Shown here piece after piece: positions 42,780 through 52,375 of a DNA stretch of 64,000 nucleotides. How positions within the stretch are numbered: position 1 is the stretch's first letter; every line of letters starts with the position of its first letter. This stretch comes from Macrothele yani. Lineage: Eukaryota > Arthropoda > Arachnida > Araneae > Macrothelidae. The notes below the pieces were generated by a model. That model did no database searches. It worked only from the letters and a program-made list of their open reading frames with translations, and was not told where the DNA came from. Made by a program: the position numbers and the translations under genes. Location: assembly GCA_039090855.1 (NCBI GenBank), contig CM077013.1, positions 143,179,240 to 143,243,239 on the forward strand. The letters run 5' to 3'.

Positions 42780-43110
42780 TCTTTAGCTATTAAGAAGCTC
42801 CATGCATAGGGTAGTTCCAAGGGGCTTGTTCATTGTAGCTATAGCTCTCTCGGACAACAAAATCTTCTTATATGAACTGTGCGAAGTAAACACCTTAGCT
42901 GCCTCCCACACGCTTCTAGAATTCTAAACAATATCTAATAAGTGATGCCTTCTGATCAGCTTGCCTCCAGTTTCTCTGATGTTCCTCAATCCTAGTTTGC
43001 AAGCGCCTCTTAGTACTTCCTATGTATATGTTGGTTTTATTTTTAGTGGTCATATCCACTGTTGGTATCCAATAAGTTCCTGCTCTTTGACTGTATGGCG
43101 TTTTATCATA
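42780..43110 (-). pseudogene. Penelope-like element, GIY-YIG endonuclease remnant
   Basis: The minus-strand translation from about 43106 reads TPYSQRAGTYWIPTVDMTTK then NKTNIYIGSTKRRLQTRIEE and HQRNWRQ. The pair GTY ... YIG with a following RLQTRIEEH is the GIY-YIG nuclease signature of Penelope-like retroelements. The downstream reading KASLIRYCLEF, stop, then FVVRESYSYNEQAPWNY fits the conserved end of that domain, with three or more stop codons. The reverse transcriptase that should precede it is cut off by the mariner derivative at 43136. Confidence 0.72.
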
Positions 43111-43227
43111 ATCAGAAGTACAGAATTTTATTATACAGGGTGATTGATAAAGAAGTATACAGTTTCAACGCACTATAAAACAACAACAATGTAAGATATT
43201 TTATGTTACCTGTTACAGAATTGTAGG

Positions 43228-43450
43228 GCCACCCCGGTGGCGCAGTGGTCTAAGCGATGGCTTCTGATCATTCGTCCGAACGGGGGTCCGGGTTCGAATC
43301 CCGGTGAGGTATGGATGTTGTGTTTGTCTTACGGCACTGGCTCTCTCCCTTCCCTGGAACCAGTGAACCTAAATTAGGGACGGGCGACTGCTTATAGCCC
43401 ATTGAGTTGCTCACAGTGGTCGTTAAACCTCCAATCAAAAAAAAAAAAAC
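43228..43450 (+). mobile_element. SINE-A with 8-bp TSD
   Basis: Head CCCCGGTGGCGCAGTGGTCT, B box GGGTTCGAATCCCGG, standard body, and a 13-base A tail. ATTGTAGG flanks it at 43220-43227 and 43451-43458. Confidence 0.93.
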
Positions 43451-43486
43451 ATTGTAGGAGAATGTTCCAAGTTTTTTTACAGACAG

Positions 43487-43810
43487 TTACAGTTGTTCTA
43501 TGTGTGCACCCTTAGTCACACGACACACATCGAGCCGGTAATCCATTTCCGCCCAAACGCGAGGAAAGCTATCTGAATCAAGTGCAGTGATAGTGGCTGT
43601 GATACGTTGTTTCAGCTCCGCTAGATAAAAAGGAAGGGGAGGGGTGAACACCGTGTACTTTACGTACCCCCACAGGAAAAGGTCACAATGCCACTGACCC
43701 CCAGAAGTCAGGGTGGCCATTGGGTCAGTGGCATGTTGTAGTCCGCGGTTCATCCAATCCATCGCTGAGGAAGATGTTCATCGACTGACTAGTCACGTGA
43801 CACGCGCGCT
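43487..43810 (-). pseudogene. mariner-type transposase, C-terminal remnant, copy 2
   Basis: Reads WHCDLFLWGYVKYTVFTPPL then PFYLAELKQRITATITALDS and FPRVWAEMDYRLDVCRVTKG with AHIEQL. The stretch upstream (DWMNRGLQHATDPMATLTSG) corresponds to the same deletion-flanking sequence as in copy 1. No DNA-binding domain or first catalytic motifs remain. Confidence 0.82.
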
Positions 43811-43964
43811 ATCACCTACGTCACTTCCCTCAGTAGCGGGACACAAACTTTATGCGTACATCTAACTAACGGTTCGCAGTTGTGGTCCCTGTTTTCAACT
43901 GTTACTCTTTTACAGCATCTGGAAACTGTATACTTCTTTATGAATCACCCTATATAATAAACAG

Positions 43965-44300
43965 AATAGATTTAAATGATATTATACACTGGAATACCGG
44001 GAATAAAAATTTTTATAATAGGATACTTAGACGGCTGGTTATTATTAGCACAGGTATGAATCAACGTGAGTAAGAGTATTATTGCACGGCAAACGCCGTT
44101 GAAGCTTTTGAATAAGTCACCACGTATATATGTACTTTCATATGTTGACCTTGTTATGAGGTCAATTATTGTAAAATGTAAATGATGGAATGAATTTACT
44201 TTCATTAAATAGTTACACACACTGTGATATTCAAGAAATATTTTGTTTCGTCGGCATAACATTGGTACAAGTTTAGTTTGCCAATGAAAGGAATTCAATA
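43965..44300 (-). repeat. Inverted-duplication unit R, copy 2
   Basis: Reverse complement of 41149-41496 with moderate divergence (AAACGCCGTTGAAGCTTTTG, TTCATTAAATAGTTACACAC). Confidence 0.75.
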
Positions 44301-44302
44301 TA

Positions 44303-44705
44303 CACTATATTGACAAAAATCACCGGATACTTAGAAGAGAAATACAACATAGTATTTATTGACATACATTAGTACGGTGTTGGTCCACCTTTGGCCTTAA
44401 TGCATGCAGTGACCCTTCAAGATATGCTTTCGACAAGGTTTTGGAACACAGCGTTTCCATTAAGTACATAATGCTGCTGCTAACTGTTGCTTAGTAGTAG
44501 GCCTAGGTTCCAATGTTTATGCTGCGCTCTAATTCATCTCATAGGTGCTCTATGAGATTGAGATCAGGGCTCTGTGCTGGTCAGTCCACACACGATAGGG
44601 AATTATCGTGAAACCACTCCGCAACAGCCCTGGCTTTATGGCTTCGATGCAATATCCTTCTGGTACCAACAAGGCTCGGTTCCATGATATTGCCACAGGG
44701 TTGGT
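44303..44705 (-). pseudogene. Tc1-like transposase C-terminal part (family D), inverted copy
   Basis: The inverted repeat CACTATATTGACAAAAATCA starts at 44303 after TA. The minus-strand reading includes ARAVAEWFHDN-like text and DQPAQSPDLNLIEHL with a C-terminus VTACIKAKGGPTPY. Frame damage and loss of the N-terminal half make it inactive. It is the counterpart of 40733-41146 in the inverted duplication. Confidence 0.75.
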
Positions 44706-44719
44706 TTGTTTCTGGAAAT

Positions 44720-44982
44720 GAGTATTTTATTGTAATATATTTTAAAGAGTACATACTTCTTTTAGGACTTTGAACTGTTTTACTGTTTGGAATTGGTTTC
44801 TTTGTGAAACACTACTTGCATTGTGTCTACGTTTCAACTTATTATTGGGATGTAAAATATTGAAGCTACAGCTGTTTACGTACTGTTGAATGCAGTTGAT
44901 GGTGAACAATTAAGGACTGTATATGCAACATAATAACTTTGAAACATTGCTTAAGGTCAGACATTGACGTAATAAAGACACT
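44720..44982 (-). repeat. Inverted-duplication unit X, copy 2, left part
   Basis: Reverse complement of 42236-42490. It is interrupted at 44982 by the mini-LTR element and continues at 45489-45600 (TCTTTAAAGATGTTGGGTCT). Confidence 0.8.
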
Positions 44983-45162
44983 TATAACGAAGTGAATTTC
45001 TCCGTCTCTTCTATCCGCGCCAGGATTCGAACCCGGGTCCACTCATTCCGGAATAAGTTGCTCTACCAATTAAGCTACGCGGACATTTTATTCCGATTCC
45101 TATCTGCCTTTATGTCGTGTGCGTCCTTCTAGCAGGTACGTCACATCTCCTGGTACGTTACA
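44983..45162 (-). repeat. 3' LTR of mini-LTR element, copy 2
   Basis: Contains the tRNA-like segment 45012-45084 (B box CGGGTTCGAATCCTG in reverse complement). It abuts the purine tract AAGGGGAGAGGA in element orientation. Confidence 0.88.
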
Positions 45163-45295
45163 TCCTCTCCCCTTATTTATTATTTTTTTCTTTTTTCGAA
45201 GTGCTGGAGAAAGGATTCTCTTATTTTTCCTATCTCGCGGTGTGGAAATAACATCACACCATTGCGAGATTTTGAACGGTCGGGTCATCCGGATA

Positions 45296-45307
45296 GTTCG
45301 GGCGCCA
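45296..45307 (-). promoter_or_regulatory. Primer binding site, tRNA-Lys type
   Basis: GTTCGGGCGCCA on the plus strand, i.e. TGGCGCCCGAAC in element orientation, one base from the LTR, as in copy 1. Confidence 0.85.
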
Positions 45308-45308
45308 T

Positions 45309-45488
45309 TATAACGAAGTGAATTTCTCCGTCATTTCTATCCGTGCCAGGATTCGAACCCGGGTCCACTCACGCCGGAATAAGTTGCTCTACCAATTAAG
45401 CTACGCGTACATTTTATTCTGATTCCTATCTGCCTTTATGTCGTGTGCGTCCTTCTGGCAGGTACGTCACATCTCCTGGTACGTTACA
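45309..45488 (-). repeat. 5' LTR of mini-LTR element, copy 2
   Basis: In reverse complement it starts TGTAACGTACCAGG and ends TTCGTTATA. The tRNA-like part spans about 45338-45410. It starts GTACGCGTAGC instead of GTCCGCGTAGC. Confidence 0.88.
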
Positions 45489-45599
45489 CACTGTCTTTAA
45501 AGATGTTGGGTCTTTGAGTTATCATTCATTACCGACAATTTTAATATCAATGCAGAACTGTTGCAATGACTTTTAAGGACTTTTAACACAGCATTTTTA

Positions 45600-45770
45600 T
45601 TATATATTAAACAGAATAGATTTAGATGATATTATTCATTGGAATACCGGGAATAAATGTTGAAATAATAAAATAGTTAGTCGGCTGGTTATTATTAAAG
45701 CAGGTATGATTTAACATGAGTAACAGTATTATTACACGGCAAACGCCGTTGAAGCTTTTGGCAATTCATT
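45600..45770 (-). repeat. Inverted-duplication unit R, partial third copy
   Basis: AATAGATTTAGATGATATTA, AGTCGGCTGGTTATTATTAA and AAACGCCGTTGAAGCTTTTG match 43965-44110 in the same orientation. It breaks off at about 45770. Confidence 0.72.
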
Positions 45771-46038
45771 CTTCTGTTTCTCATTAAAAGAAAAAAAGGG
45801 ATGACGGATCTATATATCATCCCTGCTGCATTTGAAGGTGAGATTGTCGTAAAAATAACTGAGATTTCCAGTACAGATCTACAGGCTTTAATCCCATCTT
45901 GGAATGTAATTTATACGGTTTCTAGCATCTGCTTCGAGGAATTTCAACATCGGGAAGAACGACCCCTTATTCCATCCGCGCAATGCAGACTGTGTTCACC
46001 AATTCAAACCAGATAATTCTTAGATCTCCATATGGCTA

Positions 46039-46080
<42 letters not shown>

Positions 46081-46509
46081 GCACACATACTGATAAGTAG
46101 CGGTTGCGTGAAGTCGATTTGCACAAATTGATTTAATGGTGGACACGCGACACGATGCATTCTGTTCGTTCAACATTGCGAGCCTCTGACTTCCCTCTCT
46201 TTATCTCTCCAAAGAGACTTTGTATTGACGCATTTAAGACCCGAGTTTTAACTCTACTTATTACAATCCTTTAGCACTTCTCTAACAAGGGAACTTTCTG
46301 GCTTCAATTTAGAGGGGACGTTGCAATTACGAAGGCTGCATGAGTCTCTCACAAAAGCTCTACCAAGTGCCAAATGGAATGTAAGAGAGTAATTCGTGGC
46401 AATATTTGTCATATGGCGGTTGCAAACGAGGAGATATCTCTGGCATTTTATGCTCATTAAAACGAGGGCAGCTGCAAATAGAAGGCAAAATTAATATGTC
46501 GAAACTTTC
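45771..46509. other. No recognisable gene; (AC)n microsatellite
   Basis: An (AC)n run of about 38 bases lies at 46040-46077. The remainder has only short, unsupported open frames. Confidence 0.55.
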
Positions 46510-46720
46510 AGCTGGCTGTGAGTAGCTTAGTGGTTAGCTCGCAAGATTTGGGGACGGTGGTTTCTGTTTCGATGTCGGGCGAAATATTTCCGTGGTTTGG
46601 AAGTTACGTTAAGCTTTTCTGGTCATGGGGTAAAGACTCATCGTTATAAACAAGTCGACCCCTTTAACTTCGGTAGTCGGCCTTGACCCATAAAGCACTA
46701 GATTATTTTATGGTATGCAC
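46510..46720 (+). mobile_element. tRNA-derived SINE, another family
   Basis: The A-box text GAGTAGCTTAGTGGTTAGCT and a weak B box CTGTTTCGATGTCG lie 35-45 bases apart, followed by about 130 unassigned bases. No poly(A) or target duplication was found. One copy only in this window. Confidence 0.5.
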
Positions 46721-46974
46721 AGCGTGTGATTAGCAACCAAATGTGACCTGAGTTTTTATTGTAAAATACACAGCAAGAGCAGAACATTATGATCCTTTTT
46801 ATCGCACATTTGAATCGTTTCCGGTGCATCTGTGCACATGAGTGAAAGTCAAGAGTGTATGGAGCGATATCTGTGACATGTGTGTTGTCTTTCGGAGCTG
46901 AAATAGTGATTTTAATCGTCGGAGATAGTACAAAGGAAACGGAGAACTTTGTTGGCTGTTTAGGTATTTCCGTA
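46721..46974. other. Spacer, possible left part of a Tc1 element
   Basis: Unassigned; leads into the Tc1 transposase reading. Confidence 0.35.
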
Positions 46975-48060
46975 GTTAAAGAGGACCGAGAAAGGATGGA
47001 AAGAGGCGCAACTCATAACCGGAGGGTGAGTGTTGAACTTCCACGACTGTTTAATGATTGGGAAGTGAGTCGGCTCGGTCGTATTGTCCGGAACAATAGG
47101 CGTGTTACCTTCGCCCTGCTAGCTATAGTCTGCAAACAGGGAGCATTAAGAAGAGTATCCACAGTTACCTTCGCCCTGCTGACTATAGTCTGCAAACAGG
47201 GAGCATTAAGAAGGGTATCCACAGTAACCTTCTCGCTGCTGACTATAGTCTGCAAACAGGGCGAATTAAGAAGGGTATCCACAGTAACCTTCTCGCTGCT
47301 GACTATGGTCTGCAAACAGAGAGAATTAAGAAGGGTATCCACAGTTACTTTCGCCCTACTGACTGTAGTCTGCAAACAGGGAGCATTAAGAAGTGTATTC
47401 ACAGTTACAGTGAAACAATCGATTCATCGTATGAGCCCAAGGTGTACAAGGATTATAACGGCACCCTTTACCACAGTACACCATTTGAGAAAGCGACCGG
47501 AGATTTTTAGAGAACATAGGGAACAAACCTTTGAAGATTGAAAGTAAGTTGCCTTCTCCGATGAGTCACGCTTGCTGCTGCATCGAACGAATGGCTAAGA
47601 GATGCGGAGAAGGTGGTACAAAATGCCGTGACTTTAGAGGTAGAAGCAGGTCTTTGGAGTGCAGTAGTCTGGGGCTGATTTCCCGGGTCACTATGATATA
47701 GGTAGATGGCCCCCTGAGAACATAGTCATCGTTTAATGCTGATAGTATTTCCAGACGGAGATGGGGTGTTTTAAGAGGTCAACGCGCCTATCATATGGTC
47801 CATGTCGTCCAGAACTGGTTCAAGAAACACGAATATGACATCCGTGCTCTTTCGTAGCCGGCCATGCCACGAGATAGGAACCCGATTGAACATAATTAGG
47901 ACCATATGGATTGATATCTGGGCCGTTCTGACCCTCCCCCACAGCCACTGGACGAGTAACGGGCAGCACTTATACCGATAAAGTACGGCTTACTAGCGGA
48001 CCTTCCGGAGACTATGCCTCATCGCATGGCTGCAGTGGAAGGGCTCACGGAGGACTTTTA
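46975..48060 (+). pseudogene. Tc1-like transposase pseudogene with in-frame 60-bp expansion
   Basis: Plus strand: SRLGRIVRNNRRVTFALLAI then VCKQGALRRVSTVT, the second DNA-binding domain (relatives: RLVRSNRRATVTQLTAQYN..). The 20-residue stretch is repeated five times without a stop, then VKQSIHRM continues the domain. Further on come VAFSDESRLLLHRTNG (first Asp), a degraded middle, and RPELVQETRI with NPIEH-like text (EPD, stop, T, stop). Stops accumulate after 47541. The 228-codon open frame at 46855-47541 is thus part of a dead transposase, not a new protein. Confidence 0.78.
47101..47400 (+). repeat. Five exact-length 60-bp repeats within Tc1 coding sequence
   Basis: The unit TACCTTCGCCCTGCTGACTA ... 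GGGTATCCACAGT recurs at exactly 60-base steps. Each unit adds 20 residues (TFALLTIVCKQGALRRVSTV) in frame. Confidence 0.93.
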
Positions 48061-48160
48061 CACTGCTAGGTAGATGATTAGAGAGAGGATTTATAAGGGC
48101 TAAAAATATTTTTTTTTTTTTTGCGGTAATGATTTCCAAAATATTTACTAAATATTTTGA

Positions 48161-48390
48161 TTTTTTTTTTTTTTTTTTGATTGGAGGTTTAACGACCACC
48201 GTGAGCAACTCAATGGGCTATAAGCAGTCGGCCGTCCCTAATTTAGGGTCACTGGTTCCAGGGAAGGGAGAGAGACAGTGCCGTAAGACAAACACAACAT
48301 CCATGCCTGACCGGGATTCGAACCCGGACCCCTTACGGACGAATGATCAGAGGCCAACGCCTTAGACCACTGCGCCACCGGGGCAGCGGC
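48161..48390 (-). mobile_element. SINE-A, reverse orientation, 8-bp TSD
   Basis: An 18-base T run, the standard body and antisense head. TATTTTGA flanks it at 48153-48160 and 48391-48398. Confidence 0.92.
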
Positions 48391-48627
48391 TATTTTGAAA
48401 TCAATTGTCCAAAATTGAAAAATATTTATTAAAAATAAAAAAAAAAGTTCTTTAACTATAATGTAGATAGTTATTTTATGTGATAAAAAGATACTGTTAG
48501 TACGCAACTTACAAATCACAGCTATGCATTGGATGGAAAACGTTCTTTGGAGTTGCAGTGAACGTTTGCTTCACGTTTAGTTTTGACTTATTTTCCTTGT
48601 GGACGATGATGCCACATTCTGTGACAT

Positions 48628-48855
48628 TTTTTTTTTTTTTTTTTTTTGATTGGAGGTTTAACGACCACCGTGAGCAACTCAATGGGCTATAAGCAGTCGC
48701 CCGTCCCTAATTTAGGGTCACTGGTTCCAGGGAAGGGAGAGAGCCAGTGCCGTAAGACAAACACAACATCCATGCCTGACCGGGATTCGAACCCGGACCC
48801 CTTACGGACGAATGATCAGAGGCCAACGCCTTAGACCACTGCGCCACCGGGGCGG
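48628..48855 (-). mobile_element. SINE-A, reverse orientation, 13-bp TSD
   Basis: Near-identical to the copy at 48161. The flanking repeats CATTCTGTGACAT (48615-48627) and CATTCTATGACAT (48856-48868) differ at one base. The high similarity to neighbours suggests recent activity of the family. Confidence 0.93.
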
Positions 48856-48868
48856 CATTCTATGACAT

Positions 48869-50370
48869 CCACTCTAGTTTTTGTTGAAAAGGAAAAACGT
48901 AACAGAGTTTTTGTTACCTTTGTTAGGAGGATCGTTTTACACTCACGCAGTTCAAAGTATCCTTTTTCGCTCACCCAGTTCAAAGGATCCTTTTTCACTC
49001 ACACATTTCGAAGGAATTTTTTTCACTCCCAAACTCGCAATGAAAAGTTAGAACACCAGTTAAAACTCAACACAAAAATTTATTCCTCACAGTTTAAAAG
49101 CTCCTACAAATAATTATCTCAGTGCACTTTACAACAACACTTCACCACGTAATACAGTATCAGAAAGAAGAATATCCTGAGCGCAGTAATTCAACAGAAC
49201 CGCATCCACAACAACGACAACAAGGCGAGCGGCGTATATATACAGTCCGTATTGGATTTTGAGACACATCCGTGCATTACCTAAGTTTTTGAGGGTACAG
49301 GCGAACTTCCGATTTCACTTCTCCGTGAAGGAAGAGAAGACAATTCCGCAACGCGTTGGTGCTGATGAAACCAGTCCTCACGGAGGGGAAGAGAGACGTA
49401 AATTCGACCAGCTCGTTTCAATACTGCCTCCCCCACTTTCTTTTCTATGCTGAATTTTTACTTCGTGTTTATTTACACTAAAAATGAAAAAAAATTGAGG
49501 AAACATGAAAAATTATGTATTTATTACGGGATTTTGGAAAATATATATTATTATTAATAAATTTACATACAAAATTTTTGAAATTATGTTTTCTTATGTA
49601 ACATTATTTATTTATCTAAAAGTCATGATATTTATAAATCCCTAGTGAGAGATCGTGCTGCCGATCGCATTTTTTGCAATTTGCGAAAAACAAAATCGTT
49701 TTGGCAATCGATAAAAAGTTTTGGTGAAAATATTGATGATTTTCTTTTATAATGATGTTACCTTTTTAATAACATTGTGCTGCTTAATTGTAAATAATAT
49801 ATAACCTATTGTTTTTGTACTAGTTTAACACTTTGTTTTTATGGTTTTTATATTTCCGATGGAGAGTGAAAAAAAATTGAATGTGGCGAATGGATTGGCA
49901 AAAACTTTAAAAAAACCAAAGCAACCGCTGTCCCTAGTTATGACATTTTGCTCCATCTGTGCGAAATTAAGGGTAGCGTTGAGCTATCCAAGTAGAAAAA
50001 GTACTACGAGTAGGAAAATTGATGAGACTGGTATCACTGTTCACCTTGAGTCCAAATCGAGATGACGCATGCACTGTATTATTTCCATAAGTTTGAGTTT
50101 CTGCTAGCACAAAAATGTCTGTTTTCTGTAGAATGTATCGTTATATTGTGCCTTTAATTCGTGGAAAACCTAGTGTAACAAACCTGTTTTAAATAGCTGG
50201 GTATAATATTCCTCCGTGATTTAAGTGAAAGCTTGTGGATGTCGGTCAACGAAATGTGGCACTGTTGGAAGAAACTTGGCTTTGTATAAACCATAATTTG
50301 CCGTGACGAATCGGTAGTGTACCTTCATCGCACGGAATAATGATATGCTGCGTAGAAGAGAAGCAGCGCT
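48869..50370. other. No recognisable gene
   Basis: AT-rich, especially 49440-49850. AGTTCAAAGTATCCTTTTTC and a near copy lie at 48950-48995. Open frames of 64-83 codons are unsupported. Confidence 0.5.
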
Positions 50371-50379
50371 TCTTCTCAA

Positions 50380-51475
50380 GATATCAGGTTTCACTTCTGT
50401 GGTACAGATATCTAGCAGAGGGGAGAAACACTCTCTGGTTTCACTTCTGTGATCCAAATATCTTGACAAGGGGAGGATCACTGCATGGCTTCACTTCTGT
50501 GATCCAGATAAATTGTGTAGTGGAGAAGCACTGTCTGGTTTCACTCTTGTGCTCTAGATGTCTTGCTTAAGGGAGAAGCACTGTCTGGTTTCACTCTTGT
50601 GCTCTAGATGTCTTGCTTAAGGGAGAAGCACTGTCTGGTTTCACTTCTGCGATCCAAACGTCTTGCGTAGGGGAAAAGCACAGTTTAGTTTCACTACTGG
50701 GATCTAGATGTCTTCCATAGGAGAGAAGCACTGCCTGGTTTCACTTCTGTGATTCACATGTCTTGCGTTGAGGGAAATCACTGCCTGGTTTCTCTTCTGT
50801 GATCCGGACATCTTGCGTAGGAGAGAAGCACTGTCTGGTTTCACTTCTGTGATCCACATGTCTTGCGTTGAGGGAAATTACTGCCTGGATTCTCTTCTGT
50901 GATCCGGACATCTTGCGTAGGAGAGAAGCACTGTCTGATTTCACTACTGTTATCTAGATGTCTTGCATAGGAGAGAAGCACTGTCTGGTTTCACTTCTGT
51001 GATCCAGATATCTTGTGTAGTGGAGAAGGTCTGTCTGGTTTCACTTCTGTGATCGAGATGTCTTGCGTAGGGGAGAAGCACTGTCTGGTTTCACTTCTGT
51101 GATCCAGATGTCTTGCATAGAGGAAAAGCACAGTTTAGTTTCATTTCTGTGATCTAGATGTCTTGCGTAGGGGAGAAACACTACCTGGTTTCACGTCTGT
51201 GATCCAGACATCTTGCGTAGTGGAGAAGCACTCTCTGCTTTCACTTATGTGACCCCAGTTAACTCACCTAGGGGAAAAGCACTGTCTGGTTTCACTTCTG
51301 TTATCCAAGCACTTTGCGCAGTGGAGAAGCTTGGTTTCACTTCTGTGATCCAGATATCTTGCGTAGTGGAGAAGCACTGTCTGCTTTCACTTATGTGACC
51401 CAGATATCTTATCTGCCTGATTTGGGGAGAAGCACTGCCTGGTTTCACTTCTGGTCCAGGCATCGTACGTAGGGT
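50380..51475. repeat. Tandem array, 50-bp unit, about 22 copies
   Basis: GAGAAGCACTGTCTGGTTTC, CTTCTGTGATCCAGATGTC and TTGCGTAGGGG recur. Sampled intervals at 50531-50781 are exactly 50. Diverged copies occur at the left edge. A single similar stretch (CTTCTATAATCCAGACATCT) lies outside, at 56000. Confidence 0.9.
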
Positions 51476-51549
51476 AAGCTAAGAAATCAGTAAAATCAGA
51501 TCTCATAGTGCACCGTTACATTCAACCTGAAGAACAGAAAGTGCACCGG

Positions 51550-51745
51550 CCGCCCCGGTGGCGCAGTGGTTTAAGCGCTGGCTTATCACCATTCGTCTGA
51601 GAACAGCCCCGGTTCGAATCCCGGTGTGACATGGATGTTGAGTTTGTCTTACAGCACTGATTTTCTCCCTTTACTGGAGCCAGTGGCCCTAAAATAGGGC
51701 CGGGCGACTGCTTATAGCCCATCGTTGAACTTTCAATCGCAAAAA
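51550..51745 (+). mobile_element. SINE-A, diverged copy
   Basis: Head CCCCGGTGGCGCAGTGGTTT, B box CGGTTCGAATCCCGG, body with CTGGAGCCAGTGGCCCTAAA. The tail lacks the GCTCACGGTGGTC segment and ends ACTTTCAATCGCAAAAAA. Confidence 0.82.
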
Positions 51746-52375
51746 ACAGATCAAAACAAAACAAAAAGCACACACATGATCAGTCTTGTGGAAAGTCGCA
51801 CCAAGCAAAAAAGGTTTTGTTTTCCTCTGAATGTTTTGTGAACGCAAGAAGGTTTGGCCATAGAGTACCCGCTGCCCCTATATTATGCGAAATCTGCATG
51901 CGTCATTTTGAAGAAAATCTTTTCAGATTGTGAAATTCGTTTCATGTATATACCATGTCTAAACGATACTTTCGTTCTCTGGAAAGGTAGAAATTCTGAA
52001 ATTCCGAAAATTGTCGAACTTACGAATTCCATTTATCCTAACATACAATTCAGGTATGAGATTGAAAAAAAAAAAAACCAATGGTTGTCTACCATCCCTT
52101 GACGTTCTGGTTTCAAGCTTAAAAGTTTTTTTCGCTCTTTACTCACCTCTATACACGCCAAACCCAATCACCCTTAGCAACAAAAAAAAACGGCGTCTTT
52201 TACAATTACATATATCGCGCGGTACACATAAACGTTCAAATGAAGACCGTTTGTAAAAAGAAATTGATATTCTTAAAAAGTATTGCAGGAGAGAAAGGAT
52301 AGAGCAATGTCATGTGAGCACAAAAACACTCCTTGATTTCCAACGGTTATAGAATGTAACTTTATTGAAATATTC
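51746..52375. other. No recognisable gene
   Basis: Unassigned. Two overlapping 80-codon open frames have no motif that I recognise. Confidence 0.45.

Larger units (their letters stand above)
43136..43952 (-). mobile_element. mariner-type deletion derivative, copy 2, with nested SINE-A
   Basis: The left end starts CAGGGTGATTGATAAAGAAG. The right end, in reverse complement, starts TAGGGTGATTCATAAAGAAG, with the terminal C changed to T. TA flanks both ends (43134-43135 and 43953-43954). Without the SINE it would be close to the 584-bp length of copy 1 at 19636, in the opposite orientation. Confidence 0.88.
44983..45488 (-). mobile_element. Mini-LTR retroelement with tRNA-like sequence in each LTR, copy 2
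   Basis: 506 bp on the minus strand: 5' LTR 45309-45488, primer site 45296-45307, polypurine tract about 45163-45174, 3' LTR 44983-45162. The target duplication CACT is exact (44979-44982 and 45489-45492). The paralogous unit at 42230-42240 shows the unoccupied sequence AAGACAGTGTCTTTATT with one CACT (as AGTG). No coding sequence. Both LTRs keep an intact B box. Confidence 0.92.

Noticed and set aside
43228..43300. Functional tRNA gene in the SINE-A head
   Set aside because: The same head is fused to the SINE-A body in about ten copies with poly(A) tails and target duplications.
46855..47541. 228-codon open frame as a novel repeat protein
   Set aside because: The second half reads as a Tc1 DNA-binding domain with a 20-residue tandem repeat, and the gene continues in other frames with catalytic motifs.
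50380..51475. CRISPR array
   Set aside because: The 50-bp units are contiguous with no unique spacers, and the setting is a eukaryotic transposon-rich region.
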